This document shows, piece by piece, positions 36,777 to 46,085 of a stretch of DNA of 59,946 nucleotides. Origin of the DNA: an uncultured Prevotellaceae bacterium (GTDB lineage: Bacteria; Bacteroidota; Bacteroidia; Bacteroidales; Bacteroidaceae); contig USTH01000002.1 of the NCBI GenBank assembly GCA_900557555.1, positions 1 to 59,946 of the forward strand, written 5' to 3'. The position numbers and the translations under genes are program-made. Within the stretch, counting starts at the first letter, position 1. Each line of letters starts with the position of its first letter. Under the pieces are notes generated by a model. It did not search any database. It was not told where the DNA came from and saw only the letters and a program-made list of their open reading frames with translations.

Positions 36777-37523
36777 TCAATTTTTAGTTTCTTCCTCATA
36801 TTTGGTACACACAGCCTGGTTGCTATATTCCAGACTGATGCGTTGGTATTTGTTCCACCCCACGGTGTTGAGCACCTTTTCGTATAGCAGCTTCAGCCTT
36901 GAGAGTTTCAGTCCTATGCCACTGGGCTTGCCCAACTCCACCACATGGCAGCCCACCCGCGGGGTTAGCTCCACTTTGCCTTGGGGCGTGAAGTTTATCT
37001 GTTCTATCATGTCATTCCAGAACTCGTCAGTGTAGAGTATCTGTCCAAATGTTGCCAACACAGATTTGTGTCTGTTATAGTTCACATAGCCCGTAACCAC
37101 CGCCACATCGGCAGGATACTGAACATGTGGAATCTTGTTGCCCTTGATATCTATATAGTAGCCCTCGCCCATCACCGGCATCACGCGCAATATCGGAAGT
37201 TTCTGGCTTACCTCTATAACCACATCGCCCTTTGGAGTGGTGTAGCACAAGCTATTGAGCACAAACTGGTGACTGTCGACTGCTCTCTTTATCTTGTTCA
37301 GATGCACATTGTCCATATTCTTGCCCACGGGGTTGAGTCTGGTGTCTGTGAGAATCTGTTTTATGTCGCCAACCGAAACAAAGTCGGCCTTGTCAGAGTC
37401 TGACACGGTGATAAGAACCTGACGGCATACCACGTTGTGCCTTTTCTTGTTGAATTTGACAAACGCAAACACAAGATAGGTCAGCATGCCCAACAGTAGC
37501 AACAGTCTTACAAACGCCTTCAT
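36777..37523 (-). CDS. ftsQ: Cell division protein FtsQ
   Basis: Bitopic inner-membrane protein of 248 residues. The single N-terminal helix (LLLLLGMLTYLVFAFV) is followed by a POTRA-like domain (VSVGDIKQILTD, NKIKRAVDSHQFV) and a beta-rich end. In Bacteroidetes the sequence is divergent, so the call rests on fold features and the place between murC and ftsA. Confidence 0.9.
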   Translation of the reverse strand: MKAFVRLLLLLGMLTYLVFAFVKFNKKRHNVVCRQVLITVSDSDKADFVSVGDIKQILTDTRLNPVGKNMDNVHLNKIKRAVDSHQFVLNSLCYTTPKGDVVIEVSQKLPILRVMPVMGEGYYIDIKGNKIPHVQYPADVAVVTGYVNYNRHKSVLATFGQILYTDEFWNDMIEQINFTPQGKVELTPRVGCHVVELGKPSGIGLKLSRLKLLYEKVLNTVGWNKYQRISLEYSNQAVCTKYEEETKN

Positions 37524-37588
37524 CCTTGCATTATTCTGTTTTATTGTCGTCTTCCAAGCCTCTTCCCACTCTTCGTCTTACTGTGCCG

Positions 37589-38971
37589 CTAACAGTCTTC
37601 TGCCTTAACGATGTCCGCTATTCGCTGCGTATAGTCATCGAGGTCGCCTGCGCCGAGTATAACCAGCACATCAGTGGGATGCGTCCTGACGAAGTCAAGC
37701 ACGGTGTCTTTCTCTATCAGATATTTCTCAACCGACGGACGAAGATTGTCATATATCAATCGGCTGTCAACCCCCTTGATGGGTTTTTCGCGCGCCGGGT
37801 ATATTTCGGTAAGAACCACCTCATCAAAAAGCGAGAGACTCTCCGCAAACTCCTTATAGAAATCACGTGTACGCGTGTAGAGGTGCGGTTGGAAGATGGC
37901 AGTAATCTTACGTCCATCGAAAACCTCCTTCAGCGACTCTACGCTCTGGCGTATCTCAGCTGGATGATGAGCATAGTCGCTCAACACTACATGGCGGTCG
38001 TTTTTCACCTTGAAGTCGAAGCGCCTCACCACGCCGTCATAGCTTGCCATCGCCCGACGAAGCTCATCAGCGCTGGCACCCGCCAACTGCGCCAACGCCA
38101 TGGCCGCAATGCCATTCTCTATATTGACACTAACCGGCACTCCCAGTTTCACATCACTTATGTTGCCCAGCGGCGAGATATAATCAAACACTATTTCGCC
38201 TCCGCCGATTCTCACGTTTTCAGCATGAAAGTCACCCTCTTTGCGACTATAGGTAAACGTCCTCACCCCGTTCTGTACAGCAGGGCGCATCTTGAGTCCT
38301 GTGTGCATTATAAGAGTTCCGCCTGACTGTATCAGTGAAGTATACTTGGTAAAGCTTTCGAGATAGGCCTCCTCCGTGCCATAGATGTCAAGGTGGTCGG
38401 GGTCGGTGGCGGTGATTACGGTAGCCCAAGGGGTCAGATGGTGAAACGAGCGGTCAAACTCGTCAGCCTCAACCACCACATAGGGACTCTGTGCATCGTA
38501 AAGATAGTTGGTGTTATAGTTCTTTGTAATACCACCGAGAAATGCACTGCACTTCACGTGACTCTGCTCCAGCAGGTGGGCCGTCATTGCGGTAGTGGTG
38601 GTCTTGCCATGAGTGCCGGCCACACAGAGGGCCTTATAGCCGCGCGACAAGATGCCGAGCACCTGGGCACGCTTATGCATCTCGAAGTTGTTTGTACGGA
38701 AGAAGTTCAGTTCCTTGTGGTCGGCAGGTATGGCGGGCGTATAGACCACCAAAGTACCGGCCTTGTCAAGAAACTCTGGTCCGATGAGCTTCGGGTTGTC
38801 TTCATAGTGCAGTCTGGCACCCTCATTCTCAAGAGCTTTTGTAAGGGGGGTTGCCACACGGTCGTAGCCTCCCACCACAATGCCTTTGGCAAGGAAATAG
38901 CGCGCCAAAGCACTCATGCCGATGCCACCGGCACCAACAAAATACACAGACTTTATTTCATTTAGCTCCAT
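37589..38971 (-). CDS. murC: UDP-N-acetylmuramate--L-alanine ligase
   Basis: Adds L-alanine to UDP-MurNAc, the first amino acid of the peptidoglycan stem. It has 460 residues. YFVGAGGIGMSALA at the N terminus, the ATP loop VAGTHGKTTTTAM (near 115), and DYAHHPAEIRQS are the Mur ligase signatures. It lies between murG and ftsQ in one run of genes. Confidence 0.97.
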   Translation of the reverse strand: MELNEIKSVYFVGAGGIGMSALARYFLAKGIVVGGYDRVATPLTKALENEGARLHYEDNPKLIGPEFLDKAGTLVVYTPAIPADHKELNFFRTNNFEMHKRAQVLGILSRGYKALCVAGTHGKTTTTAMTAHLLEQSHVKCSAFLGGITKNYNTNYLYDAQSPYVVVEADEFDRSFHHLTPWATVITATDPDHLDIYGTEEAYLESFTKYTSLIQSGGTLIMHTGLKMRPAVQNGVRTFTYSRKEGDFHAENVRIGGGEIVFDYISPLGNISDVKLGVPVSVNIENGIAAMALAQLAGASADELRRAMASYDGVVRRFDFKVKNDRHVVLSDYAHHPAEIRQSVESLKEVFDGRKITAIFQPHLYTRTRDFYKEFAESLSLFDEVVLTEIYPAREKPIKGVDSRLIYDNLRPSVEKYLIEKDTVLDFVRTHPTDVLVILGAGDLDDYTQRIADIVKAEDC

Positions 38972-39001
38972 GGGTTTACAGGATATATAATCTATCAGTA
39001 T

Positions 39002-40117
39002 TTATTTTTCGTTTGCAATCTTGAGAATCTCGTCCACAATCTGTTCTGTAGCACGGGGTCTGCCCATCTGAAGAATATTGTTTCCAAGAGTAGAAAGCAT
39101 CTCTGGGTCACTAACCACTTCAATAGCCTTAGGAATGAGGAACATGCGAGCCTCGTTGTCCTTGATGCAGATGGCAGCTTTTCTGACAACCAGAGCCATA
39201 GCGTTTTTCGTCTGGTGGTCTTCCGCCACATTGGGTGACGGAACCAGTATGACAGGCTTGCCAAGCATCTGCAGCTCCGAAATGCTACATGCACCCGCAC
39301 GACTTATGACGAGGTCTGCAGCCTTATAAGCCTTAGCCATGCCAGTGATAAAGTCACACACATACAGGTTGGACGGTTTCACCTTTTCTTGCAGAGCATA
39401 CTTGATTTCGGTACTGTAATATTTGCCGGTCTGCCAGATGAACTGCACATCCTTCTGCTTGCGTATAAGGTCGAGGTGCAGCAAGACGCTCTCATTGATG
39501 GTACGCGCCCCCAGACTGCCGCCCACTATCAGCACTGTACGTTTTGACGAGTCAAGACCGAATGACTTGACAGCAATCTCACGCGTAAGCCCACCCGCTT
39601 TCAGTTCCTGCCTCACGGGGTTACCGGTAAGCACCACCTTAGTGTTGGGGAAAAATCTTTCCATGCCTTCGTATGCCACGCAAACCTCCTTAGCCTTTTT
39701 CGCCAGCATCTTGTTGGCAACTCCGGCATAGCTGTTCTGCTCCTGCAAGAGAACCGGCACATGCAGATCCTCCGCCGCACCCACACAGGGGCCGCTGGCA
39801 TATCCACCCACACCAATAATCACATCGGGCTGAAACTCTTTCACTATTTTGTGGCACGTTGCCTTGCTCTTGATATAATGGTACACGACCTTAACATTCT
39901 TCAGAAGATTTCGGCGGTTCAGACCCATTATCTTGAGCCCGCGTATTTCATAGCCGGCCTGCGGCACACGTTCCATTTCCATGCGGCCCTCGGCACCGAC
40001 AAATAATATCTTAACACCAGGCACACGTGCCTTCAATGCATTGGCAATGGCAATGGCCGGGAATATATGTCCGCCCGTCCCGCCGCCAGCAATTATCACT
40101 CTGAGTTCTTTGTCCAT
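39002..40117 (-). CDS. murG: Lipid II synthase MurG
   Basis: Transfers GlcNAc from UDP-GlcNAc to lipid I on the cytoplasmic face, giving lipid II. It has 371 residues. The N-terminal GGGTGGHIFPAIAIANAL, the UDP-binding GGSLGARTINE and the C-terminal LVISRAGACSISELQMLGKP are characteristic. It is the first gene of this division run. Upstream cluster members (ftsW, murD, mraY, murE, ftsI) are not adjacent here. Confidence 0.97.
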   Translation of the reverse strand: MDKELRVIIAGGGTGGHIFPAIAIANALKARVPGVKILFVGAEGRMEMERVPQAGYEIRGLKIMGLNRRNLLKNVKVVYHYIKSKATCHKIVKEFQPDVIIGVGGYASGPCVGAAEDLHVPVLLQEQNSYAGVANKMLAKKAKEVCVAYEGMERFFPNTKVVLTGNPVRQELKAGGLTREIAVKSFGLDSSKRTVLIVGGSLGARTINESVLLHLDLIRKQKDVQFIWQTGKYYSTEIKYALQEKVKPSNLYVCDFITGMAKAYKAADLVISRAGACSISELQMLGKPVILVPSPNVAEDHQTKNAMALVVRKAAICIKDNEARMFLIPKAIEVVSDPEMLSTLGNNILQMGRPRATEQIVDEILKIANEK

Positions 40118-40341
40118 ACAAGAAAACTGTAACTAATTCATTTATTTGCGTTTGCAATTACCTTTAGCCCTACGCAGAACACACAGGCCTCCACAAAGGG
40201 CTATTATTGCGCAAATTTAATAAAAAAAACATGTTCCGATAAGGGTTTTCCTTACATTTTTCTTCCTTATTTATAAAGAATGCATCAAGCTTTATCTTCA
40301 TGCACAGTTGACATCACAGTCACAAAAAGTCTCCTACCGAT

Positions 40342-40423
40342 GCCCTTTCGGCCGAAAGGGCATTCCGTTTCGGCCGGTTTGCAATTACCTTTCGGCCGAA
40401 ACGGACAACCGCATCGGCCGAAA
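40342..40423. repeat. Cluster of nested CGGCCG palindromes
   Basis: A perfect 20-base palindrome GCCCTTTCGGCCGAAAGGGC (40342-40361). It is followed by the inverted pair CCGTTTCGGCCG (40365-40376) and CGGCCGAAACGG (40393-40404), and a further ATCGGCCGAAAC (40413-40424). It can extrude hairpins and is unusually GC-rich against the AT-rich surroundings. Confidence 0.75.
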
Positions 40424-40529
40424 CGAAACGAAAAAGTCTGCTTTTCCGGGAGTTGGCGCTGACTCCCTCGGCGCTAAATGGTGACGCGTGTCAGTCCTTG
40501 GACGTTTATGAACTTTTCGACTGATAAAT

Positions 40530-40560
40530 TTTGTTTGTTTAAAATAAAAGGTTAATTTTG
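40530..40560 (+). promoter_or_regulatory. Promoter of the DUF3472/sulfatase locus
   Basis: TTTG (40530-40533), 19 bases, TAATTTTG (40553-40560). A perfect match with a leader of about 35 bases to ATG 40602. Confidence 0.7.
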
Positions 40561-40601
40561 TGGCCATCAATCTCGATACACAACACAACAAAACAACAAC
40601 A

Positions 40602-43600
40602 ATGAAAATACTACTACTATCACTCATTTGCGCGAGCGCCATTATAGCTGGTGTCTCCCAAAACTACGTCGCCCTCAAAGACACAGTATGGGGGTGTCGC
40701 TACTTTGCTTCTGACCCCGCAACGGGCCAGCCCACCTCTACGGGTAACAAGAAAGGTACTTCAGGTGTCTCATGGCCATCAATGGAAGGCGTGGAGATGA
40801 AATACTATGTCAGGATTCCGGCAGGACATTGCCGCGCCGACATGTACTACACTCCCTACTACGGCAAAGCGCTGTCAATGAGCGTCACTATCACCCGAAC
40901 CGACAACAAGAAGGTCATCTACAACGACAAGATAACCACTCCGGTATGCCTTGTGAGAACAGAGCAGAACATTGACCTCTTCGGCGATATCCAGTTCCCT
41001 GCCGACACATGGTATCAAATCAAACTTGTGAGCGAAAACGGCAATAGGGGTATACGCAACCTCTCCAAAATGATTTTCAGTCACGAGGCGAACGAAAGAG
41101 TTGTGACTCCCACTGTATTTATGGCCCCCTCTGCCCACAACAACACATGGGGCAGCACCGACCCTGGAGCAGTAAATGAGAACGGCTACGACTGGATTTA
41201 TGGCGAGTTTCTCTATCCCGAGGAATACGCATTCCCCAACCGCTACCTGATGTGTCTCGGTGGCAGCGGATACTACAGTGGCATTCAGGTGTGTGGTTCA
41301 AACCTGCGCAACACCGCCCTCTTTTCAGCATGGGACAACGGTGATACCGACAAAAACCCCAACCTGCCGGCTTATCTGCGCTCTGGCGCCATCGACAACA
41401 ACACCGACGTTGCCATAAACCGCTTCGGCAACGAAGGCACTGGTGTGCAGTCCATGATGTCGAACGCACACTGGAAACGCGGGCATTGGGTGCAGTGGCT
41501 CATGAACGCACGCCCCGAAACAACAACCATAACCCTAATGGACAATAACGGGCAAGAGTCCACCATAAGCTATGCGAACACCATTCTGACAGCATGGTAC
41601 AAAATGGCCGACGATCCCGAATGGCACTATATCTCTACCATACGCCAAAGCGGCACGACCCACATTTTCGGCAACGCTGGCGAATATTCGTTCTTGGAAT
41701 GCTTTTCTGACGGTGGTGGCGACAACTACGTAAAGTGCTACATGAAAAACCGTTTCTACCGTTCGGTGGCCGATGGCAAGTGGTACAACCGCAACCACAT
41801 GACCCCCGGACACTACAACTACAACGACGGTGCGCGCGAATGCCGCTATGACTACGGGCACGGAGCCGCTTACGAATACGAGAACTGCTTCTACATCGAA
41901 CAGGGTGGCTTCGGTCAGGTGAACGATGCCAACATGTATCTGCCGCTCGCTACTAACACCGAGTGTGTAGACACCATCAACATCGACGACAAATACGCTC
42001 GCATCAATCTGGCCTTCCGCAACAACTACTACAAACAGGAGGTTAGCTACATTGACTCACTGCTGCAGACCCCCAACGCACAGCAGGACATCACCGCATT
42101 GGCAAAAGAGCACATCGACAATGCCGGCCAACCAAACTACTTCGGCACGAAAGACATTACCGCCATCAAGGAAGCCTACAACGGGGGCGCACCGTCTGAC
42201 ATCACGGCTCTGGCAAACGCCATAAAGGAGACCGCACGCAACTGCAACACCATACGCTATGCCAACGTTACGGCACGTAACTTCATCGGTAGCCAACGCG
42301 CCTATCTGCTACAACAAACCGAAGGCATGGGATTTCTCTACGCTGAAATGCAAGATGGCAAGCCTGTGCTCAAGGTCGGCCAGAAAGACCGTGACGACAA
42401 ATGCGCCAACTGGATTCTCTGCCGCTCCACCAAATACAACACCATGTCAATTTACAACATAGGCCTCGGACTGTACATCAATTTCAACAGTGCAACCCTG
42501 CTTGACAGCGAACCTCAGAATATCAGTGCGTTCGGACGTTACGGCCGTGGCTTCTATATCGGCAGAAACACCTCTAACGCCATCAATGTCAACGCTGACG
42601 GCACAGTTAAGATTGGTGCTCATAACGCTGTCGGTTCACAATTCAACCTGCACGACAACCTCAGCTACACTCCACTGTGTAAAGACGTGGAGAAGGTTAT
42701 CAAAGCCACCGAAGCACCCGGGGTGTTTGAAGAATACAAGGCCATGGTGCCGAAAATCCTTTCAATGCCGGAAAACGTGCTGGGAGCATGGACCGATGCC
42801 GAGGAACTGGCTCAACTCAGGGAACTCTATGATGACGGCAACATAACCATCGCCAAAGCTGACCAGCTTATTTCTCTCATCGACAACGCACAGACCATCT
42901 CGCTCAACACTGACGAGACAGCGGCTTTCACCATCGTCTCTGCAGCAACAGCAAGCGAATCCACTCCGTTCCTCACCATTGATGCCGACAACTACACTTA
43001 CCACAAGGCGGCCACCAACAAAGCCGACCAAGTGTGGATGGCACGCCCGAAGAACGGTGGGCACGAGCTCTCGGCACAAGGCAGGGCACTCAACAGTCTC
43101 TCTGACTATACCAACGCCAACATCACAACACGGGAGACGGGCAACGGAGCGGCATTCTTCATGACACACCTCGGCGGTGGACAATACAGCATCAGCGACA
43201 TACAGAACGGACCTACTGCCATGTCAGGAGTAACAAGTCCGGTCAAGACTGCTCGCACAAATTCCGACGGCACACAATGGTATCTGAAACCAGCCAAGGA
43301 GATTAAGGTATCGCTCAACTCCATTGGCATACAGTCCCTATACCTCGACTTTGGTGTAAAACTGCCCGATAACGTTACGGCTTACCGCATTGCCAGTCTG
43401 ACAGCAGATGGTCCCGAACTTGAACAGCTTGGCGACACCATTCCGGCTCGCACACCTGTAGTGCTGAAAGGAGAGTCCTATGGCGGCTACATGCTTGAAA
43501 TTGTTCCTGGCTCGGTCGGCCAAAGCGACAGCACCATCGTTCGCGGCACTCTGCTCAAAAAGAGCGGACTGAAGAGCAAGACATTCTACACTATTGTGGC

Positions 43601-43865
43601 CAAGTCGGGCAAGCCTGTCATTGCGCTTGCCCTCGGCTCTACGGTCAACGCCAACCAATGCTACATCCTCAAGGAAGACATGGAGAGTCTCGGCCTTACA
43701 GCCACCCAGTATACCATCGACTTCGACAAGCTGACAAGTGTTGACGACATCAAGGCACAGACCACCAGCAGCAATGGCAAGGCCTATGACCTGCAAGGAC
43801 GTGAAGCCAACTCTGACACTAAAGGAATAATAATCAAAGACCACAAGACAATACTCAGCAAATAG
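40602..43865 (+). CDS. Large secreted DUF3472-like protein with possible T9SS tail
   Basis: Protein of 1087 residues from ATG 40602; an upstream GTG at 40560 lies inside the promoter and is rejected. Signal peptide MKILLLSLICASAIIAGVS. Residues about 20-165 resemble the DUF5077 beta-sandwich, and about 170-450 the DUF3472 domain (YLRSGAI..INRFGNEGTG, DGKWYNRN, RYDYGHGA). About 560-680 looks like a ricin-type beta-trefoil. The C terminus AYDLQGREANSDTKGIIIKD looks like the short sorting tails seen on Prevotella exported proteins. The function is unknown; its position points to host glycan or glycoprotein use. It leads the operon and is paralogous to the next gene. Confidence 0.82.
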   Translation: MKILLLSLICASAIIAGVSQNYVALKDTVWGCRYFASDPATGQPTSTGNKKGTSGVSWPSMEGVEMKYYVRIPAGHCRADMYYTPYYGKALSMSVTITRTDNKKVIYNDKITTPVCLVRTEQNIDLFGDIQFPADTWYQIKLVSENGNRGIRNLSKMIFSHEANERVVTPTVFMAPSAHNNTWGSTDPGAVNENGYDWIYGEFLYPEEYAFPNRYLMCLGGSGYYSGIQVCGSNLRNTALFSAWDNGDTDKNPNLPAYLRSGAIDNNTDVAINRFGNEGTGVQSMMSNAHWKRGHWVQWLMNARPETTTITLMDNNGQESTISYANTILTAWYKMADDPEWHYISTIRQSGTTHIFGNAGEYSFLECFSDGGGDNYVKCYMKNRFYRSVADGKWYNRNHMTPGHYNYNDGARECRYDYGHGAAYEYENCFYIEQGGFGQVNDANMYLPLATNTECVDTINIDDKYARINLAFRNNYYKQEVSYIDSLLQTPNAQQDITALAKEHIDNAGQPNYFGTKDITAIKEAYNGGAPSDITALANAIKETARNCNTIRYANVTARNFIGSQRAYLLQQTEGMGFLYAEMQDGKPVLKVGQKDRDDKCANWILCRSTKYNTMSIYNIGLGLYINFNSATLLDSEPQNISAFGRYGRGFYIGRNTSNAINVNADGTVKIGAHNAVGSQFNLHDNLSYTPLCKDVEKVIKATEAPGVFEEYKAMVPKILSMPENVLGAWTDAEELAQLRELYDDGNITIAKADQLISLIDNAQTISLNTDETAAFTIVSAATASESTPFLTIDADNYTYHKAATNKADQVWMARPKNGGHELSAQGRALNSLSDYTNANITTRETGNGAAFFMTHLGGGQYSISDIQNGPTAMSGVTSPVKTARTNSDGTQWYLKPAKEIKVSLNSIGIQSLYLDFGVKLPDNVTAYRIASLTADGPELEQLGDTIPARTPVVLKGESYGGYMLEIVPGSVGQSDSTIVRGTLLKKSGLKSKTFYTIVAKSGKPVIALALGSTVNANQCYILKEDMESLGLTATQYTIDFDKLTSVDDIKAQTTSSNGKAYDLQGREANSDTKGIIIKDHKTILSK

Positions 43866-43989
43866 ACATCAGCAGCAAGACTGCCATCGTTCGACCGTCA
43901 GGACTCCAAAGACCGTCATACAGCGTGTATCACATCGGTCTTTCCCCACGTTCTGGCGGCCGGACAATGCATTTTAACAAGCACTGATA

Positions 43990-46011
43990 ATGAAAAGATT
44001 TTCACTCATACTGATACTGATTGCCGTTTCACTGACCTTTGCCTCGGCACATACACCGACCGACGTGACAACGTCAAACCGTAACTCCATGCGCATGGAC
44101 ACCCTTTGGGGGGCATATTGCTACCGTGAACTCAACGGACAGATTTCGGGCGTATCACGCCAAAAAACTCCATTCAACAGTTTTCCGCTCCACAACGGAG
44201 AAAAGATGGTGTACTACGTATTAGCCGAGCAGTCAAGGGCCACGTTCTCACTCTCCATTGACACAGAGAAGAAGGCACAGCCTATCATCGGTATCAAGAT
44301 TACAGAGGTCAACACCGGTAACACCATCTGCGAAAAGACACTCGGTGGCAAGTTTCGCCAAGGCGAGAACATGCCAAGCATCGTTACCAACGCCAAATTG
44401 CCGTCAAAGTCATGGTATCGCATTGAACTGACCGCCAAAGACTGGCTTGCACTCAAAAGCATCAACTATTTCATCATAGCCAACAACAGCCCAATCGGCA
44501 TCAAGCCCTCCCCTATATTCATGGCACCCTCCGTACACTTGCTGGGCTGGGAGTCCACCGACCCCAACGCGCCCAAGGGCGAAGCCTACGATTGGGCATA
44601 CATGGAGGTTATGTTTCCTAAGAAATATGAGCGTAAAAACACCTACATCATGTCGCTCGGCGTGTTAAGCGGATACATGGGCATACAGACTATTGACGAT
44701 GAAGGCAAGGGCAACTACAAGCACCGCGTGCTCTTCTCCATGTGGGACAAAGGCGACACCGATGCAGATGCCAATCTGCCCGACTACCTGCGTTCGGGAG
44801 CGCTTGACCACGAAGACGGTGTCAGCATTAACCGCTTTGGGGGCGAAGGCACCGGCACACAGTCCATGATTTTTGACTCCCACTGGCGATGCGACAACTG
44901 GGTGCAGTTCATTACTACTTGCCGGCCCGAGAAACTCAACATCACAATAAAGGGAAGCATGGGACAAGACTCAACCATAGAATACACCAACACTCTTGTG
45001 TCAGCATGGTACAAAGAGGCCGGCGAGAAAGAATGGCATTACCTCTGCACACTGCGCGAGGCGAGCCGCAACCACTATATGTCGGGCTGGTATTCGTTTC
45101 TGGAGAACTTCACCGACGATGGCGGCGAATTTTACAGAAGAGCCTACTATCGCAACGGTTATCTCCACTCGCTGAACGACGGAAAATGGTATAACCGCAA
45201 CAAAGTCGGCTTCGGTCACACACAGGGCAAACCACACGAACCCCGCTACGACTATGGCCACGGAGCAACGAGTCTCTACTCCAACTGCTTCTACCTCGAG
45301 CATGGAGGCTACAGTCTCAACGCCAACGACAGTGCCCAGACCGTACCTCTGGCTACCGACAACACCCCTGTCGACACCATCAACCTCAACGCCCTGTGGG
45401 GAAGAATGGAACAGGCCATACGCAAAGAGCAGACACGCGAAATGGATATGCTGATAGCCCAAGCCTCCGAGCAAGGGGACAAACTTGCCGCATTCAAGGC
45501 TCTGGCAAAGACATTCATCGACAATGCCAACAAGTTTGACTATTACCAATCGGCAGACATGGCAGACCTCATTACGGTCTACAACAACGGCAACACTGAT
45601 GATGCTGCCGGACTGGCACAGGAGCTGCACTTCCTTGCACACACCTCCTCGCCTCTTAAGCAAGGAAAAGCCATCAAGACTGAACATATCGGCATTACAC
45701 GAGGCTACCAGATTATGACTGACGGAAACAATGCACTGGTGGCAAACGACAACGCCATAACCCGTGCCTCTGACAATATAGCAACCGACAACAACCGCAA
45801 CTGGCGATTCATACGTCAGGGCAATAGCAACAAGTTTCTTGTGTGCAACATCGGCACAAAACAATATCTTGACCCTTCAGCCAAGACAATGCTTAGCAAC
45901 ACCCCAGTAGAGGTGACACTCTCTGCCCTTGACAAAGAAGAGTTGTTTGTCATCACGTCGGGCGACGCACACATCAAGTGCCAACTTATAGACAACTACT
46001 TCGTAAAATAG
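43990..46011 (+). CDS. Secreted DUF3472-like paralogue
   Basis: Protein of 673 residues with a signal peptide (MKRFSLILILIAVSLTFASA). It shares the full N-terminal architecture of the preceding protein: a DUF5077-like domain, then YLRSGAL..INRFGGEGTG, DGKWYNRN and RYDYGHGA, with the same order and spacing. It is shorter and lacks the C-terminal sorting tail. It begins 124 bases after its paralogue. Function unknown. Confidence 0.82.
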   Translation: MKRFSLILILIAVSLTFASAHTPTDVTTSNRNSMRMDTLWGAYCYRELNGQISGVSRQKTPFNSFPLHNGEKMVYYVLAEQSRATFSLSIDTEKKAQPIIGIKITEVNTGNTICEKTLGGKFRQGENMPSIVTNAKLPSKSWYRIELTAKDWLALKSINYFIIANNSPIGIKPSPIFMAPSVHLLGWESTDPNAPKGEAYDWAYMEVMFPKKYERKNTYIMSLGVLSGYMGIQTIDDEGKGNYKHRVLFSMWDKGDTDADANLPDYLRSGALDHEDGVSINRFGGEGTGTQSMIFDSHWRCDNWVQFITTCRPEKLNITIKGSMGQDSTIEYTNTLVSAWYKEAGEKEWHYLCTLREASRNHYMSGWYSFLENFTDDGGEFYRRAYYRNGYLHSLNDGKWYNRNKVGFGHTQGKPHEPRYDYGHGATSLYSNCFYLEHGGYSLNANDSAQTVPLATDNTPVDTINLNALWGRMEQAIRKEQTREMDMLIAQASEQGDKLAAFKALAKTFIDNANKFDYYQSADMADLITVYNNGNTDDAAGLAQELHFLAHTSSPLKQGKAIKTEHIGITRGYQIMTDGNNALVANDNAITRASDNIATDNNRNWRFIRQGNSNKFLVCNIGTKQYLDPSAKTMLSNTPVEVTLSALDKEELFVITSGDAHIKCQLIDNYFVK

Positions 46012-46085
46012 CAGACCGACGAGACCCCACCACTGACACTCCAAATAATTACCACACTGGCAAGACATAATACAACCACACCGTA

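Larger units (their letters stand above)
40118..40601. other. Divergent intergenic region with CGGCCG palindromes
   Basis: It separates murG (minus) from the secreted-protein locus (plus). It holds four copies of a TCGGCCG core (see repeat at 40342-40423) and the promoter at 40530-40560. On the minus strand TAAATTTG (40219-40212) is a possible murG -7 element. No gene is seen. Confidence 0.55.

Noticed and set aside
40560..40601. GTG start for the first DUF3472 protein
   Set aside because: It lies on the -7 promoter element; the ATG at 40602 directly precedes a signal peptide.
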